Source: Clostridia bacterium
GTDB lineage: Bacteria > Bacillota > Clostridia > Peptostreptococcales > Anaerovoracaceae
Direction: 5' to 3'
Length of the DNA: 59,422 bases
NCBI GenBank assembly: GCA_910575405.1
Contig: CAJTER010000030.1
Location: 1-59,422, forward strand
Both the position numbers and the translations under genes were made by a program. The notes beneath the pieces are model-generated. The model did not search any database, was not told the origin of the DNA, and saw nothing but the letters and a program-made list of their open reading frames with translations. Numbering within the stretch: the first letter of the stretch is position 1; each line of letters starts with the position of its first letter. Positions 1-7,155 of this stretch are shown piece after piece.

Positions 1-111
1 GTTATGTCTGTTTCTCATGTTTATTTTTATTCATTTCAGATAATATTCACTTTTCAATGTCCACTGCCAACTGTGCTGACTATAATCACTCAGGATTCCG
101 AGAGATTATAG

Positions 112-124
112 GAGATTAAATCTC
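112..124. promoter_or_regulatory. Short palindrome upstream of the XRE gene (possible operator)
   Basis: A perfect 13-base palindrome, GAGATTAAATCTC, lies about 90 bases before the XRE gene, and partial copies of its half-site (GAGATT) lie on both sides. XRE regulators often bind such dyads in their own promoters, so an operator is plausible. No clear -35/-10 pair could be assigned. Confidence 0.25.
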
Positions 125-213
125 TTATTATCGGAGATTTCACATCGTTTTATAGGATACCACATCTCTGTAAAATAAAAAGGTAAAAATTCAGAGTACA
201 GATGGTGGAACTT

Positions 214-576
214 ATGGACAAAAGGAACAATGATTTTGACTTTGATTTCAGACCGCTAGGACTGGCAATCAAAAAAGCCCGTAAAGCCCAAGGCGTAACC
301 AGAGAACAGCTTGCAAATATCATCGGCTATAATCCCAGACATCTCCAAGCTGTCGAAAACGAAGGGCAGTATCCAAGCATAGAGCTGTTTCTCCAACTCA
401 TCACAATGTTTGACGTATCAGTTGATGAGCATATACATATGGAAGAAAAGCCGAAAAAAAGCTCTATCCGCAGGCGTTTGGATGCTATGCTTGACCAACT
501 GGACGATAAGGAGCTGTCCGTCGTCGAAGCAACCGTAAACGGACTGTACAAGGCAAAAGAGCAAACAGAGGAATAA
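214..576 (+). CDS. XRE-family helix-turn-helix regulator
   Basis: A 120-residue DNA-binding protein. Residues ~12-70 form a Cro/C1-type helix-turn-helix (LGLAIKKARKAQGVTREQLA, then the recognition helix NPRHLQAVENEGQYPS). A charged helical tail of ~45 residues follows and may serve dimerisation. The ATG at 214 is preferred over the one at 202 because a GGTGG ribosome binding site lies five bases before it. Regulators of this type are common at the ends of clostridial conjugative elements. With the serine-recombinase remnant at 2.9 kb, this suggests the left flank is the residue of an older element. Its targets are unknown; the palindrome just upstream may be one. Confidence 0.8.
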   Translation: MDKRNNDFDFDFRPLGLAIKKARKAQGVTREQLANIIGYNPRHLQAVENEGQYPSIELFLQLITMFDVSVDEHIHMEEKPKKSSIRRRLDAMLDQLDDKELSVVEATVNGLYKAKEQTEE

Positions 577-672
577 GCCCCTCTGTTTTTCCTTTTTACC
601 GCACCAAAAGCTATTTCAATCTACTACATTTTCTGGTTATGGCATGAACTGCCTGCATATTGAAATTGCGGC

Positions 673-1407
673 TCATACAAATGAAAAGGTTTCCCTGTCC
701 ACAAAGCCCACCGTTTTATCGCTGTCGTACAATTCAAGCAGAAATGCCGCCATCTGTGTGCTTGTATGATAAGTACCAAATACTCTGTCATAATCATAAT
801 TACTGACGTCATTCGCAATTTTCCCAAATTCCGTTTTTGTTGCGGCAGGGGCTAATACCTTTGCCTGCATTTTTGCATGGGCAGTTTTTAACTCCCACGC
901 CAAGCCCTCCGTAAAAGCACTGACATAAAACTTTGCAGCACAATATGTTACCGCATTAGGCACAATCGTATAGCCGCCGCAGGAAGAAATATTGATAAGC
1001 TGTGTCCCCTCTGTATCTTTAAAGTCACGGACGAACAGGGAAGAAAAAACAGTGAGGGCTTCCACATTCAAGTGCAGCATCCGACTGATTTTCTCCAAAT
1101 CCTGATTCCCGACGCTGCCATAATTTCCAAATCCTGCATTGTTCACCCATGTCCTCAGCGGATATGATTTTATGCTCTCGTATAACTGGAGAACATTTTG
1201 GGGAACAGTTAAATCCGCAGCTTTAACCATAATATCAAGCATCGGATGTAAAGCTAAAATTTCCTGCCTTAAAGTTTCCAGTCTGTCTTTTCTTCGGGCA
1301 ACAAGGATTAGGCTGCTCCCACGCTCCGCAAAAGCTTTTGCCGTTTCATACCCTATCCCCGAACTTGCCCCTGTGATTACCGTGTACTTTTCTGTGTTTT
1401 GTACCAT
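673..1407 (-). CDS. SDR-family NAD(P)-dependent oxidoreductase
   Basis: A 244-residue classical short-chain dehydrogenase/reductase. The N-terminal Rossmann motif TGASSGIG (residues ~12-19) binds NAD(P), and the NNAG motif is present as WVNNAGFG. The catalytic serine lies in ISSCGGY and the YxxxK pair is YCAAK. It should be a soluble cytoplasmic oxidoreductase; the substrate cannot be read from sequence. The start is the ATG at 1407, eight bases after GAGGAGG; the TTG two codons earlier overlaps that spacer. Its promoter at 1440-1470 has MerR-type geometry, and the cognate-looking merR gene begins divergently but is destroyed. Expression may therefore be stuck at a basal level or be controlled by another MerR protein. 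Confidence 0.88.
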   Translation of the reverse strand: MVQNTEKYTVITGASSGIGYETAKAFAERGSSLILVARRKDRLETLRQEILALHPMLDIMVKAADLTVPQNVLQLYESIKSYPLRTWVNNAGFGNYGSVGNQDLEKISRMLHLNVEALTVFSSLFVRDFKDTEGTQLINISSCGGYTIVPNAVTYCAAKFYVSAFTEGLAWELKTAHAKMQAKVLAPAATKTEFGKIANDVSNYDYDRVFGTYHTSTQMAAFLLELYDSDKTVGFVDRETFSFV

Positions 1408-1439
1408 TTGCAAAACCTCCTCTTTGCTGATATAATACG

Positions 1440-1470
1440 AGCATACAATGTAGAGTAAACTCTATGTCAA
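1440..1470 (-). promoter_or_regulatory. MerR-type promoter with 19-bp spacer and dyad operator
   Basis: On the minus strand a perfect -35 TTGACA (1465-1470) and a -10 TATGCT (1440-1445) are separated by 19 bases. This over-long spacer is the hallmark of MerR-activated promoters. The spacer carries the dyad TAGAGTTTACTCTA, which matches the usual MerR-family operator form. It drives the SDR gene and overlaps the control region of the divergent merR fragment. Confidence 0.8.
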
Positions 1471-1489
1471 GAGATAAGAGGTGATTTTT

Positions 1490-1540
1490 ATGGAATATTC
1501 CATAGGTGAATTTTCAAGGCTGACAAATTTAGGGATATGA
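1490..1540 (+). pseudogene. merR-family regulator, truncated after 16 codons by an IS
   Basis: An ATG after the ribosome binding site AGAGGTG opens a frame reading MEYSIGEFSRLTNLGI, then stops at TGA where the insertion sequence begins. The peptide matches the start of the winged-helix domain of MerR-family activators. The remaining DNA-binding, coiled-coil and effector parts are not found on the far side of the IS, where a serine-recombinase end occurs instead. The gene is therefore not just interrupted: everything downstream of the insertion point has been lost. Confidence 0.75.
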
Positions 1541-1585
1541 TTTTGTCAAGATTAGTTGACACATTTTCCTCAAGGATTTTGTATC

Positions 1586-2494
1586 CTATGCTGCTTCTTT
1601 CAGGGAATCATAGTATCGCTGCCGTTTTATCATGGGAGGAAGGCCTCCATTAGAGGAACAGATCCTCCGGTTATTCCAATAGCTGATGAAATATCTCCAG
1701 ATGAGGGTTTTCAGTTCATCCGTGCTCATCTTCTCTGTATCGTAACGGTCATAGAGTAGTTCAGATTTCATTCTGGCCCACATGCTCTCGCACCGGGCGT
1801 TATCATGGCATCTGCCGCCTGCACTGTTCATGCTCTGCCGTATGCCATACTTCCGGATTACATCCTGGTAAAGCTGGCTGGTGTACTGGCTTCCCCTGTC
1901 ACTGTGGATAATTGCCCCATGGATGTCCGGATATGTCTTCGCCGCGTTTTCCAATGTCCGCGCACATAATGGAGCTTTCATATTAGTATCCATCGCCAAT
2001 CCTACCACGCTGGAATCGAAGCAGTCAAAAACAGCGGAAACATACAGCTTTCCATCGCTGGCTTTGATCTCTGTTATGTCTGTTACGCACTTGACCAGCG
2101 GCTCCTCTGACTTGAAATCACGTTTTAACAGATCTTCTGATTTCCGGACTTGCCGATCCGCTTTCGTGATTCCGTTTGGTTTGCGCCTGGGATGATGGCT
2201 GATGCCGATATCCTCCATGACACGGTAAACAGTACGTCCGCTGGGAATATCCACATTTTCAGGCTGTTTTAACATTAATGCCTGATACATGCGGATCCGG
2301 CCGTAGGTGTCATTACAATCATCTTCCTCAAGGATGTCCATCATGGCGTCTGCCAGGGGCTGATACTTCCATGGGCGGTCTTTATTTGCAAGGTACCGGT
2401 AGAATCCCTGCCTGCTGACATGAAGGGTTCTACAGTAAAAGAAGATATCTCCTTTTAATTCGCCGTCTTTGGTTTTAAGAGCAATGAACTTCAT
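1586..2494 (-). CDS. IS3-family transposase OrfB (DDE catalytic subunit)
   Basis: A 302-residue rve-type integrase-core transposase. An N-terminal HTH_21-like segment (residues ~40-95) precedes the DDE core: first Asp in CVTDITEI, second Asp in IIHSDRGSQYTS, Glu in CESMWARMKSELLY. It catalyses strand transfer for the element. The ATG overlaps the orfA stop as ATGA, so OrfB can be made by translational coupling. IS3 elements usually also make an OrfAB fusion by -1 frameshifting; an A-rich stretch lies just before the orfA stop, but no canonical A6G slippery site is seen. The gene is full length and looks intact. Confidence 0.92.
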   Translation of the reverse strand: MKFIALKTKDGELKGDIFFYCRTLHVSRQGFYRYLANKDRPWKYQPLADAMMDILEEDDCNDTYGRIRMYQALMLKQPENVDIPSGRTVYRVMEDIGISHHPRRKPNGITKADRQVRKSEDLLKRDFKSEEPLVKCVTDITEIKASDGKLYVSAVFDCFDSSVVGLAMDTNMKAPLCARTLENAAKTYPDIHGAIIHSDRGSQYTSQLYQDVIRKYGIRQSMNSAGGRCHDNARCESMWARMKSELLYDRYDTEKMSTDELKTLIWRYFISYWNNRRICSSNGGLPPMIKRQRYYDSLKEAA

Positions 2495-2829
2495 TCTTTC
2501 GTTTTTGCTGACCTCAGACGGCTCGCGGCGAAAAAAGCGCTGGCTTCCTCCAGAAAGTCATTTTCCTTCTTCAAACGGCGAATTTCTTTTTCCTGTTCCT
2601 TAACCAGCTGGCGGAGCTGAAGAAGTTCCTGGTTAAGCGTCATGGCGCTCTGCGGGGTTTGTGAACCTGCCCCAAGGTCGAGGCTGCCAAGGCGGTTGGC
2701 CCGTACCCAGCCATACATGGTATTCTTTGGAACCCCCAGTTCTTTAGCGGCCTTTGCTTGTCCGATTTCTTTAGCGAGCTTCACTGCCTGTACTTTGTAT
2801 TCGTGGTCATATTGTCTGTTTTCTGCCAT
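2491..2829 (-). CDS. IS3-family transposase OrfA (HTH subunit)
   Basis: A protein of about 112 residues. An N-terminal HTH_8/Tnp_1 helix-turn-helix (EYKVQAVKLAKEIGQAKAA, then a GVPKNTMYGWV recognition helix) is followed by a leucine-rich coiled coil (LLQLRQLVKEQEKEIRRLKK). It binds the IS ends and partners OrfB. The ATG at 2829 lies eight bases after AAGGAG and is preferred over the GTG three codons upstream. Confidence 0.9.
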   Translation of the reverse strand: MAENRQYDHEYKVQAVKLAKEIGQAKAAKELGVPKNTMYGWVRANRLGSLDLGAGSQTPQSAMTLNQELLQLRQLVKEQEKEIRRLKKENDFLEEASAFFAASRLRSAKTKE

Positions 2830-2903
2830 TTTGTTCACTCCTTATTCTCTTGATTATATCTCAAATCCTTGAGAATGGGCTGTCAACTTTTTTATACCAC
2901 ATC

Positions 2904-3020
2904 ATCCATGCGCCGGAAAAGGTGGACGGGAAACGGGCACAGAAAGTAGATATTGTTTTCAACTTTGTAGGGGAAATCAATTTTCTCTCTGCCACGCAAC
3001 CGAAACGGCAAGGCGCATAG
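2904..3020 (+). pseudogene. C-terminal remnant of a large serine recombinase
   Basis: An open stretch with no start codon reads IHAPEKVDGKRAQKVDIVFN, then FVGEINFL, and ends at TAG. This matches the C-terminal tail (DUF4368 type) of large serine recombinases such as those of Tn4451-like and clostridial conjugative elements, whose ends often read HxPEKxDGKRxQxVDIxYNFVG. The rest of the gene is gone and the IS3 element abuts the fragment directly. It shows that a different, serine-recombinase element once lay here. Confidence 0.7.
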
Positions 3021-3100
3021 CAACTCAAAAAGACGGTACAGCCCTTGCAATCGGGGCTATACCGCCTAATCTGAAATTACTTTCCTCTAACCGTAAACAT

Positions 3101-3145
3101 TTGATTTTCGGTGGTTTCAGGGGTCTTTCTATATCTTATCTCAAA
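3101..3145. repeat. 45-base copy of the tsf-downstream sequence (left copy)
   Basis: This stretch matches 57315-57359 at 44 of 45 positions, the single difference being T versus C. In the right copy the sequence forms the distal part of the tsf terminator and touches tsf. Here it lies about 90 bases outside the left attachment site, and the opposite arm of the hairpin is replaced by unrelated bases. It is probably what remains of the original tsf downstream region or of an earlier tsf-targeting element. Confidence 0.8.
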
Positions 3146-3159
3146 AGGATGCGCAGTAA

Positions 3160-3224
3160 AGTGCCACGGGCTAAAGCCCTGCACTTCTTGCGGGACACCT
3201 GCCGACGATTTGCTTCGCAAATCG
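3160..3224. other. Two adjacent hairpins between the repeat copy and attL
   Basis: The first hairpin (3160-3185) pairs AGTGC with GCACT around an inner GGGCT/AGCCC stem. The second (3206-3224) is a perfect CGATTTGC/GCAAATCG stem with a TTC loop. Neither is followed by a clear T tract, so they may be transposon-end or integration-site structures rather than terminators. Confidence 0.45.
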
Positions 3225-3236
3225 GGCTAGGGGTTC

Positions 3237-3263
3237 CTATTTTTTAGCCGCTGCTGCCTGCTG
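3237..3263. other. Left attachment site (attL) of the ICE
   Basis: A 27-base sequence from CTATTTTTTAGCCGC to CTGCCTGCTG is identical to 57363-57389, where it forms the last eight sense codons, stop codon and immediate end of tsf. The two copies bracket the integrase, cargo and conjugation genes, as expected when a tyrosine integrase recombines into a gene's 3' end and duplicates the core. The repeat is certain; its role as att follows from this geometry. Confidence 0.88.
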
Positions 3264-3480
3264 ATTTGCGATTTTTTAAATTATGTCTGGCGATTTAATG
3301 TTGAAATTTCAATGCAGGACGCCAAGCCTATACTTTCAGCAATTTCTGGTTTCCCCAGAAATTCAGATGGGGGTATTTCTGAAACGAGTTTCGCAAGAAA
3401 TACTGGGAGTTTTTATCGACTTGGGGGAAACTCCTATCCCTGTTGCGGCTGCTTAATGATTCCCCAATTCTTCTTTCATC

Positions 3481-3750
3481 TTATAATCGCTCCAATTTTT
3501 CTTTCGTCAGTTCTCCAATTTTCTTCCCTGTTGCTTTTGCATAGGCTGACACATTTTTCATGTTCGGCATGGGTGGCAATTGGCTTGGCATAATTGGAGC
3601 GTTCATCGTTTTTAAACTATCATAGTACTTTTTATGATTCATCATTCGCCCCTCATGTTCATAATCAACTGACCTTTGAGCAGCAATTGCAAAAAGGTGT
3701 CCTCCAATACCCTCATATCTTTTAGATTCACTAATTAATGGCTTATTTGC
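3481..3750 (-). pseudogene. C-terminal fragment of a GNAT-like protein
   Basis: A continuous frame of 89 codons with no start codon near its beginning. It opens with NKPLISESKRYEGIGGHLFA and AIAAQRSVDYEHEG. The segment RYEGIGGHLFAIAAQRS looks like the acetyl-CoA-binding region of GNAT acetyltransferases of the kind found beside toxin-antitoxin loci. An in-frame stop lies just upstream, so this is a remnant. A short internal start (MNHKKYYDSLKTMN) could still yield a peptide of ~60 residues, but its function is unknown. Confidence 0.5.
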
Positions 3751-3841
3751 TTAGCGCGGTCTTCATTACAAATTTATTCTTTCTTGAGTTTTGCACTTGG
3801 CTTTCCAAAGGCTTTTTTGAACCAGGAAAACTGAGATAACT

Positions 3842-3876
3842 GAACCACCACCGGCTGGAAGTCGGTGGGTTCTCTC
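3842..3876. repeat. Hairpin resembling an IS200/IS605-type end
   Basis: GAACCACCACCGG and a following TCGGTGGGTTC can fold into an imperfect stem about 30 bases long. Such ACCGAC/GTCGGT hairpins with GAACC/GGTTC outer arms are typical of IS200/IS605 and TnpB element ends. No transposase remains nearby, so this is at most a relic, or simply a terminator for the relE gene at 3917. Confidence 0.35.
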
Positions 3877-3916
3877 TGTGGCTAAAGCCGCCTGTGGATC
3901 TTAAAATCATTCCTGT

Positions 3917-4249
3917 TTACAAATTTTTCGAGAATTCTTCTCCCAATATGGTTTTCCAATCTTGTCGATTCTTAAGAACTTTTAAAACACTAATTTCTTT
4001 TTCTTCTTCATCTACCACAAAGAAAATATTATATGTATCGAACGGCTTTAAGCGAATCTCGTAACCCCGATATTCGAAGCCAATTCCTTTATAGCCAAAT
4101 GGGAAGGTCTCTAACCGCTGGATTTCTTTGTCATACTTATTCAAAAAATTTAACGCAGCTTTTGGGTTTTTCAAAGTTTTAGCCAGATACTCTGCTGTTC
4201 TTGCCACATCATCAATGGCCTCACGAGTCTCTCTCAGTTTATAAGCCAT
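3917..4249 (-). CDS. RelE/ParE-family toxin
   Basis: A 110-residue protein with the RelE/ParE fold pattern: an N-terminal helix pair (TREAIDDVARTAEYLAKTLK), a loop with NFLNKYDKEIQRLETFP, and C-terminal strands (YEIRLKPFDTYNIFFVVDE, then EISVLKVLKNRQDW). Members either cleave ribosome-bound mRNA or poison gyrase; which applies cannot be decided here. The ATG lies inside the last codons of the upstream antitoxin (ATGGCTTATAA), so the two are translationally coupled. The pair lies just inside the integrated left end of the ICE, where it would stabilise the element by killing cells that lose it. Confidence 0.85.
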   Translation of the reverse strand: MAYKLRETREAIDDVARTAEYLAKTLKNPKAALNFLNKYDKEIQRLETFPFGYKGIGFEYRGYEIRLKPFDTYNIFFVVDEEEKEISVLKVLKNRQDWKTILGEEFSKNL

Positions 4250-4403
4250 AATCCTTTAGCCTCTCCCGAATCATTTTCATTGCTTCATCATGAGGAACAA
4301 CACGGCCATTTTCCATATCATTAATTCCTTTATCAAGAGCCTTATATAATTCTGTTTCTTTTTTGGACAATTCTTCAATCCGGTTTCTTTTTAAAGCTTC
4401 CAT
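4239..4403 (-). CDS. RelB-like antitoxin, 54 residues
   Basis: A small acidic-basic protein (MEALKRNRIEELSKKETELY ... GRVVPHDEAMKMIRERL). The tail GRVVPHDEAMKMIRERLKDYG is the usual toxin-binding end of antitoxins paired with RelE/ParE toxins, where the phrase G-x-V-x-xHxEAM is common. The N-terminal half is helical and short, so the DNA-binding part may be minimal. It overlaps the toxin gene by 11 bases in the order antitoxin then toxin. The ribosome binding site (AAAGGTG) lies upstream of the ATG at 4403. Confidence 0.75.
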   Translation of the reverse strand: MEALKRNRIEELSKKETELYKALDKGINDMENGRVVPHDEAMKMIRERLKDYGL

Positions 4404-4482
4404 ATAAATTCACCTTTCTTGCCTTTCATACTATCTGCCGATAAACTCAAATTTATTATAGCATATCTCTTGGGATTTAGAT

Positions 4483-5169
4483 TCATTTTTCTACTTCTAT
4501 ATTGTCTCCTGCTCTGGATGCACTGCTATCTAACCGCCGCGCCATATCTAATAACCTGTCAAAAGTTACAATATCTACTTCCCCCATCATACTCCGACGT
4601 TTATTCATCTCTTGATCTAAAGATTCTCTGCGCCCTATTAAAATTTTAAACTCTGTAGAAATAAATGTTTTGAGATCTCTTATCTCTGCACCTGCATTTC
4701 TATGTATATCAACTCGGCTACACTGCGCTGGCTCGTCAGCTACTAATTCGGAGATGCTATTCCTAAATTCCGCAGGATGCTCTTCGATCCACATTTTCCA
4801 CTCTTGAATTTGTCTTTGCGCCTCATTTAACTGCCTTGTCATAGAGCCATCCTTATTATAAATTCGATCATGATGGCTTTGCATTTCAACAAAAACTGCA
4901 TGCCAACAACCCGAGTCAGCACTCAAAATCAAAAAATCTGCTCTATACTTTGTACCCAGTCGAAACTCTGGCTGGCAAACTACACAGTTCCATGCATGGA
5001 CATTAAGGGTATTACGTATTAATACGATATTCCTTTTTAAAAATCGTGACAACTCGCTTTCATTTTTACAGTGTGACAACTGCTCTGTCAGCTGCTCGAA
5101 TAACCCACCTTTACAGATTTCATTCTGGTTTGATCGAAATTGTGTTGTAACTGTTTTTGGAATATTCAT
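4483..5169 (-). CDS. Shedu-like (SduA/DUF4263) nuclease-domain protein
   Basis: A protein of about 228 residues that resembles the DUF4263 domain of Shedu anti-phage proteins. The core shows PEFRLGTKYRADFLIL followed ~12 residues later by WHAVFVEMQS, which fits the D...ExQ variant of the PD-(D/E)XK catalytic site. After it comes RIYNKDGSMTRQLNEAQRQI and EWKMWIEEH, the Q-rich helix typical of Shedu. Shedu nucleases defend against phage or plasmid DNA. This version is short and lacks a large N-terminal sensor domain. The chosen start (MNIPKTV) has AAGGTG six bases upstream; the ATG at 5175 is an alternative. It stands alone between the toxin pair and the integrase. The family call is from motif memory only. 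Confidence 0.65.
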   Translation of the reverse strand: MNIPKTVTTQFRSNQNEICKGGLFEQLTEQLSHCKNESELSRFLKRNIVLIRNTLNVHAWNCVVCQPEFRLGTKYRADFLILSADSGCWHAVFVEMQSHHDRIYNKDGSMTRQLNEAQRQIQEWKMWIEEHPAEFRNSISELVADEPAQCSRVDIHRNAGAEIRDLKTFISTEFKILIGRRESLDQEMNKRRSMMGEVDIVTFDRLLDMARRLDSSASRAGDNIEVEK

Positions 5170-5393
5170 GTCCATCACCTTACTTTTCTGACAAAACAAG
5201 CAACCGTTTGGAATTGCATTCTAACCTGTTCTTTCTGCTGTAGAAATTCTCTACTTTTTTATAGTTTATCATATTTAGAATGTACTATCCACGACAAATT
5301 CTATTTTGGTTGATATCATCATGCTGCATATAAAAAATAAGGAGGGCGCTTTCACCCTCACTTATTCCGGACGTCATATTATAAACTTTTTCT

Positions 5394-6635
5394 TCAGCTA
5401 TGGCTCATGGCCGTGATTCTCGGCACTTTGATATCCGGAAACTCCGGACATTCCGTCCTAGCATACCCGAATTTGCCGATTTCCTCATTCATTTTCTGAT
5501 CCAGCACATGTGTGTAGATATTCAGCGTAATGCTGATGTTGGAATGGCCCATCAACTGCTGCACGACCTTGGGTTCCATTTTCTTTTCAAAGCATCGGGT
5601 TGCAAAGGTGTGACGCAAAGTGTGGGGATGAAAGTCCCGGATCTCCCGGGGTTTCCGATTTTCCTGCATGGCCAGAACCGCTTCGTTTTCCCTCATGCGC
5701 TGAATGGCTTTCTTGATTTCCTTTTCTACTATGTATCGGCTGCATGGGCTTCCCATTCCCGTTGTAAATACAAGCCCGTCCAGTTCTCCCCTGCTGCGCC
5801 ATCGGTCGCCCAGCTCCTTCCGCAAGGCCGCCTGTTTCTTTTTCTGCGATTTCAGAATGTGCTCCATTTCTCCGATAAAGGGAATCTCCCGGGTTGAATT
5901 GATGGTTTTCGGCGATACCAGCATTTCCCGTTTTACTCCATCGCAGTAGCTACAACTTAACGATCTCTGGATGAAAATGAGCTGTTTTTCAAAGTCAATA
6001 TCTTTCCATTTTAAGCCGCCCAGCTCGCCCACCCGTACACCGGTCAGACACATGAAGTAAAACAGTTCTTTATACCAGTGGTTCTCCATCTCTGCCAGCA
6101 GCCGATCCTGCTCTTCCTGCGTTAGGGCAATTTCGGTCTTTGCCTTTTGATAGGTCCATGGAACTTCCACAATTGTACATGGATTATGGGTAATCAACTG
6201 GTTTCCCACTGCAAACTCCATACACTCCCGCAGTCTGCCTAAGGAATCCCGCATCGTACGGTTTGACACCTTTTCCTGCTCCATGGCATTGATTGCCTGC
6301 TGGATGTCTAATGGACGGATTTCTTTTAATTTCATGGTGCCGATGTAAAAGCCAAAAGTCCGTTTAAAGCTATTTTTCATGGGCGCAATGCTGGTTTCTT
6401 TAATTCTATGGGACTTTACATTTGTGAACCAGGTCTCAAACCAGTCATTCAGTATCACTTCTCCACTGCGATATTCTGTCTCCAGCCGTATCCGCTCTTT
6501 TTCCCGTTCAAATTCTTCTGTCAGCTGTTGCAGATCTTTTCCATATAGATGAATTTTTACTTTGTTGATGGTCGCTCTTGCTTCATAGCTTCCTTTGTTT
6601 TCCCGTATTCCCTTTGGTAGTTTTTTCTTTGCCAT
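5394..6635 (-). CDS. int: ICE tyrosine integrase
   Basis: A site-specific recombinase of 413 residues in the Tn916-Int/phage-integrase class. An N-terminal arm-binding AP2-like domain (KGIRENKGSYEARATINKVK) precedes a SAM-like core-binding domain and the catalytic domain. That domain holds Arg in TGVRVGELGG, HxxR in HTLRHTFATR, His in LMGHSNIS and the Tyr nucleophile in LNIYTHV. It should recombine the 27-bp core in the 3' end of tsf to insert and excise the element. The start at 6635 (MAKKKLPKGI) follows AAAGGAGGACATATCAAC; longer readings upstream lack a ribosome binding site. It lies about 2.1 kb from attL with the excisionase gene upstream on the same strand. Confidence 0.93.
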   Translation of the reverse strand: MAKKKLPKGIRENKGSYEARATINKVKIHLYGKDLQQLTEEFEREKERIRLETEYRSGEVILNDWFETWFTNVKSHRIKETSIAPMKNSFKRTFGFYIGTMKLKEIRPLDIQQAINAMEQEKVSNRTMRDSLGRLRECMEFAVGNQLITHNPCTIVEVPWTYQKAKTEIALTQEEQDRLLAEMENHWYKELFYFMCLTGVRVGELGGLKWKDIDFEKQLIFIQRSLSCSYCDGVKREMLVSPKTINSTREIPFIGEMEHILKSQKKKQAALRKELGDRWRSRGELDGLVFTTGMGSPCSRYIVEKEIKKAIQRMRENEAVLAMQENRKPREIRDFHPHTLRHTFATRCFEKKMEPKVVQQLMGHSNISITLNIYTHVLDQKMNEEIGKFGYARTECPEFPDIKVPRITAMSHS

Positions 6636-6751
6636 GTTGATATGTCCTCCTTTTTCAAAACCATTTCTACCTTGGTGTTTCTCCTGGCCGAAAGGGACAA
6701 AGGTGCAAATCGGAATGCTGCTCCTTTGTCCGCAGCCCGGATGACAGCTGC

Positions 6752-6940
6752 TCACAATTTTGCCTGGGCCAGCAGCCATTTGTCCAGCAGGCCTTTATGT
6801 GCATAATTCCGATTCCCGATTCTCACGACAAAGACTTTTTGGTTTCTTCTCATGATCTCTCTTGTTTTGGTCTGCCCCAAATTGAGATAGGCCGCTGTCT
6901 CGCCTACATTTAATAAGACTTTGCTTTCTTCCGTATTCAT
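6752..6940 (-). CDS. xis: Small excisionase-like DNA-binding protein
   Basis: A 62-residue winged-helix protein (MNTEESKVLLNVGETAAYLN, with the later segment KTREIMRRNQKVFVVRIGNR). The pattern of a helix-turn-helix followed by a basic wing and a C-terminal LDKWL helix is that of Tn916 Xis-type and helix-turn-helix domain-containing excisionases. It should bend the attachment sites and favour excision by the neighbouring integrase. The start at 6940 follows GAGAGGAGGAACC. It is transcribed ahead of int, with 116 bases between them. Confidence 0.75.
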   Translation of the reverse strand: MNTEESKVLLNVGETAAYLNLGQTKTREIMRRNQKVFVVRIGNRNYAHKGLLDKWLLAQAKL

Positions 6941-7155
6941 AAGTAAGGTTCCTCCTCTCCTGTATCCGATATGGATGTTCTGTTTTTTCTTATGCAGCTC
7001 CTGCATTGCCTATACGATACTACCTGCCGGCAAAACGCGCAAAGGTGCGAAAATAAAAATCGCATCCTTGACTTTGCGGCAAAAATGTGCTTGTTTACAG
7101 CATTGTCCAATTTCATTGGGTATCCGCCCCAATTATCAGGTGTCCAGTATACGAA

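Larger units (their letters stand above)
1538..2901 (-). mobile_element. IS3-family insertion sequence, about 1.36 kb
   Basis: Two transposase frames (orfA and orfB) are flanked by imperfect inverted repeats at 1554-1579 and 2863-2888, matching at 20 of 26 positions; both start AGTTGACA and end CTCAAGGATTT. The outer tips look like the usual TG...CA ends, at about 1538 and 2901, but the left tip is uncertain by a few bases. No target-site duplication is visible. The DNA on the two sides belongs to two different genes, merR and a serine recombinase, which points to a deletion or recombination through the IS after insertion. Confidence 0.85.

Noticed and set aside
3312-3593. 93-codon plus-strand frame next to attL
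   Set aside because: It is antisense to the GNAT-like fragment over much of its length, lacks a ribosome binding site and has no domain.
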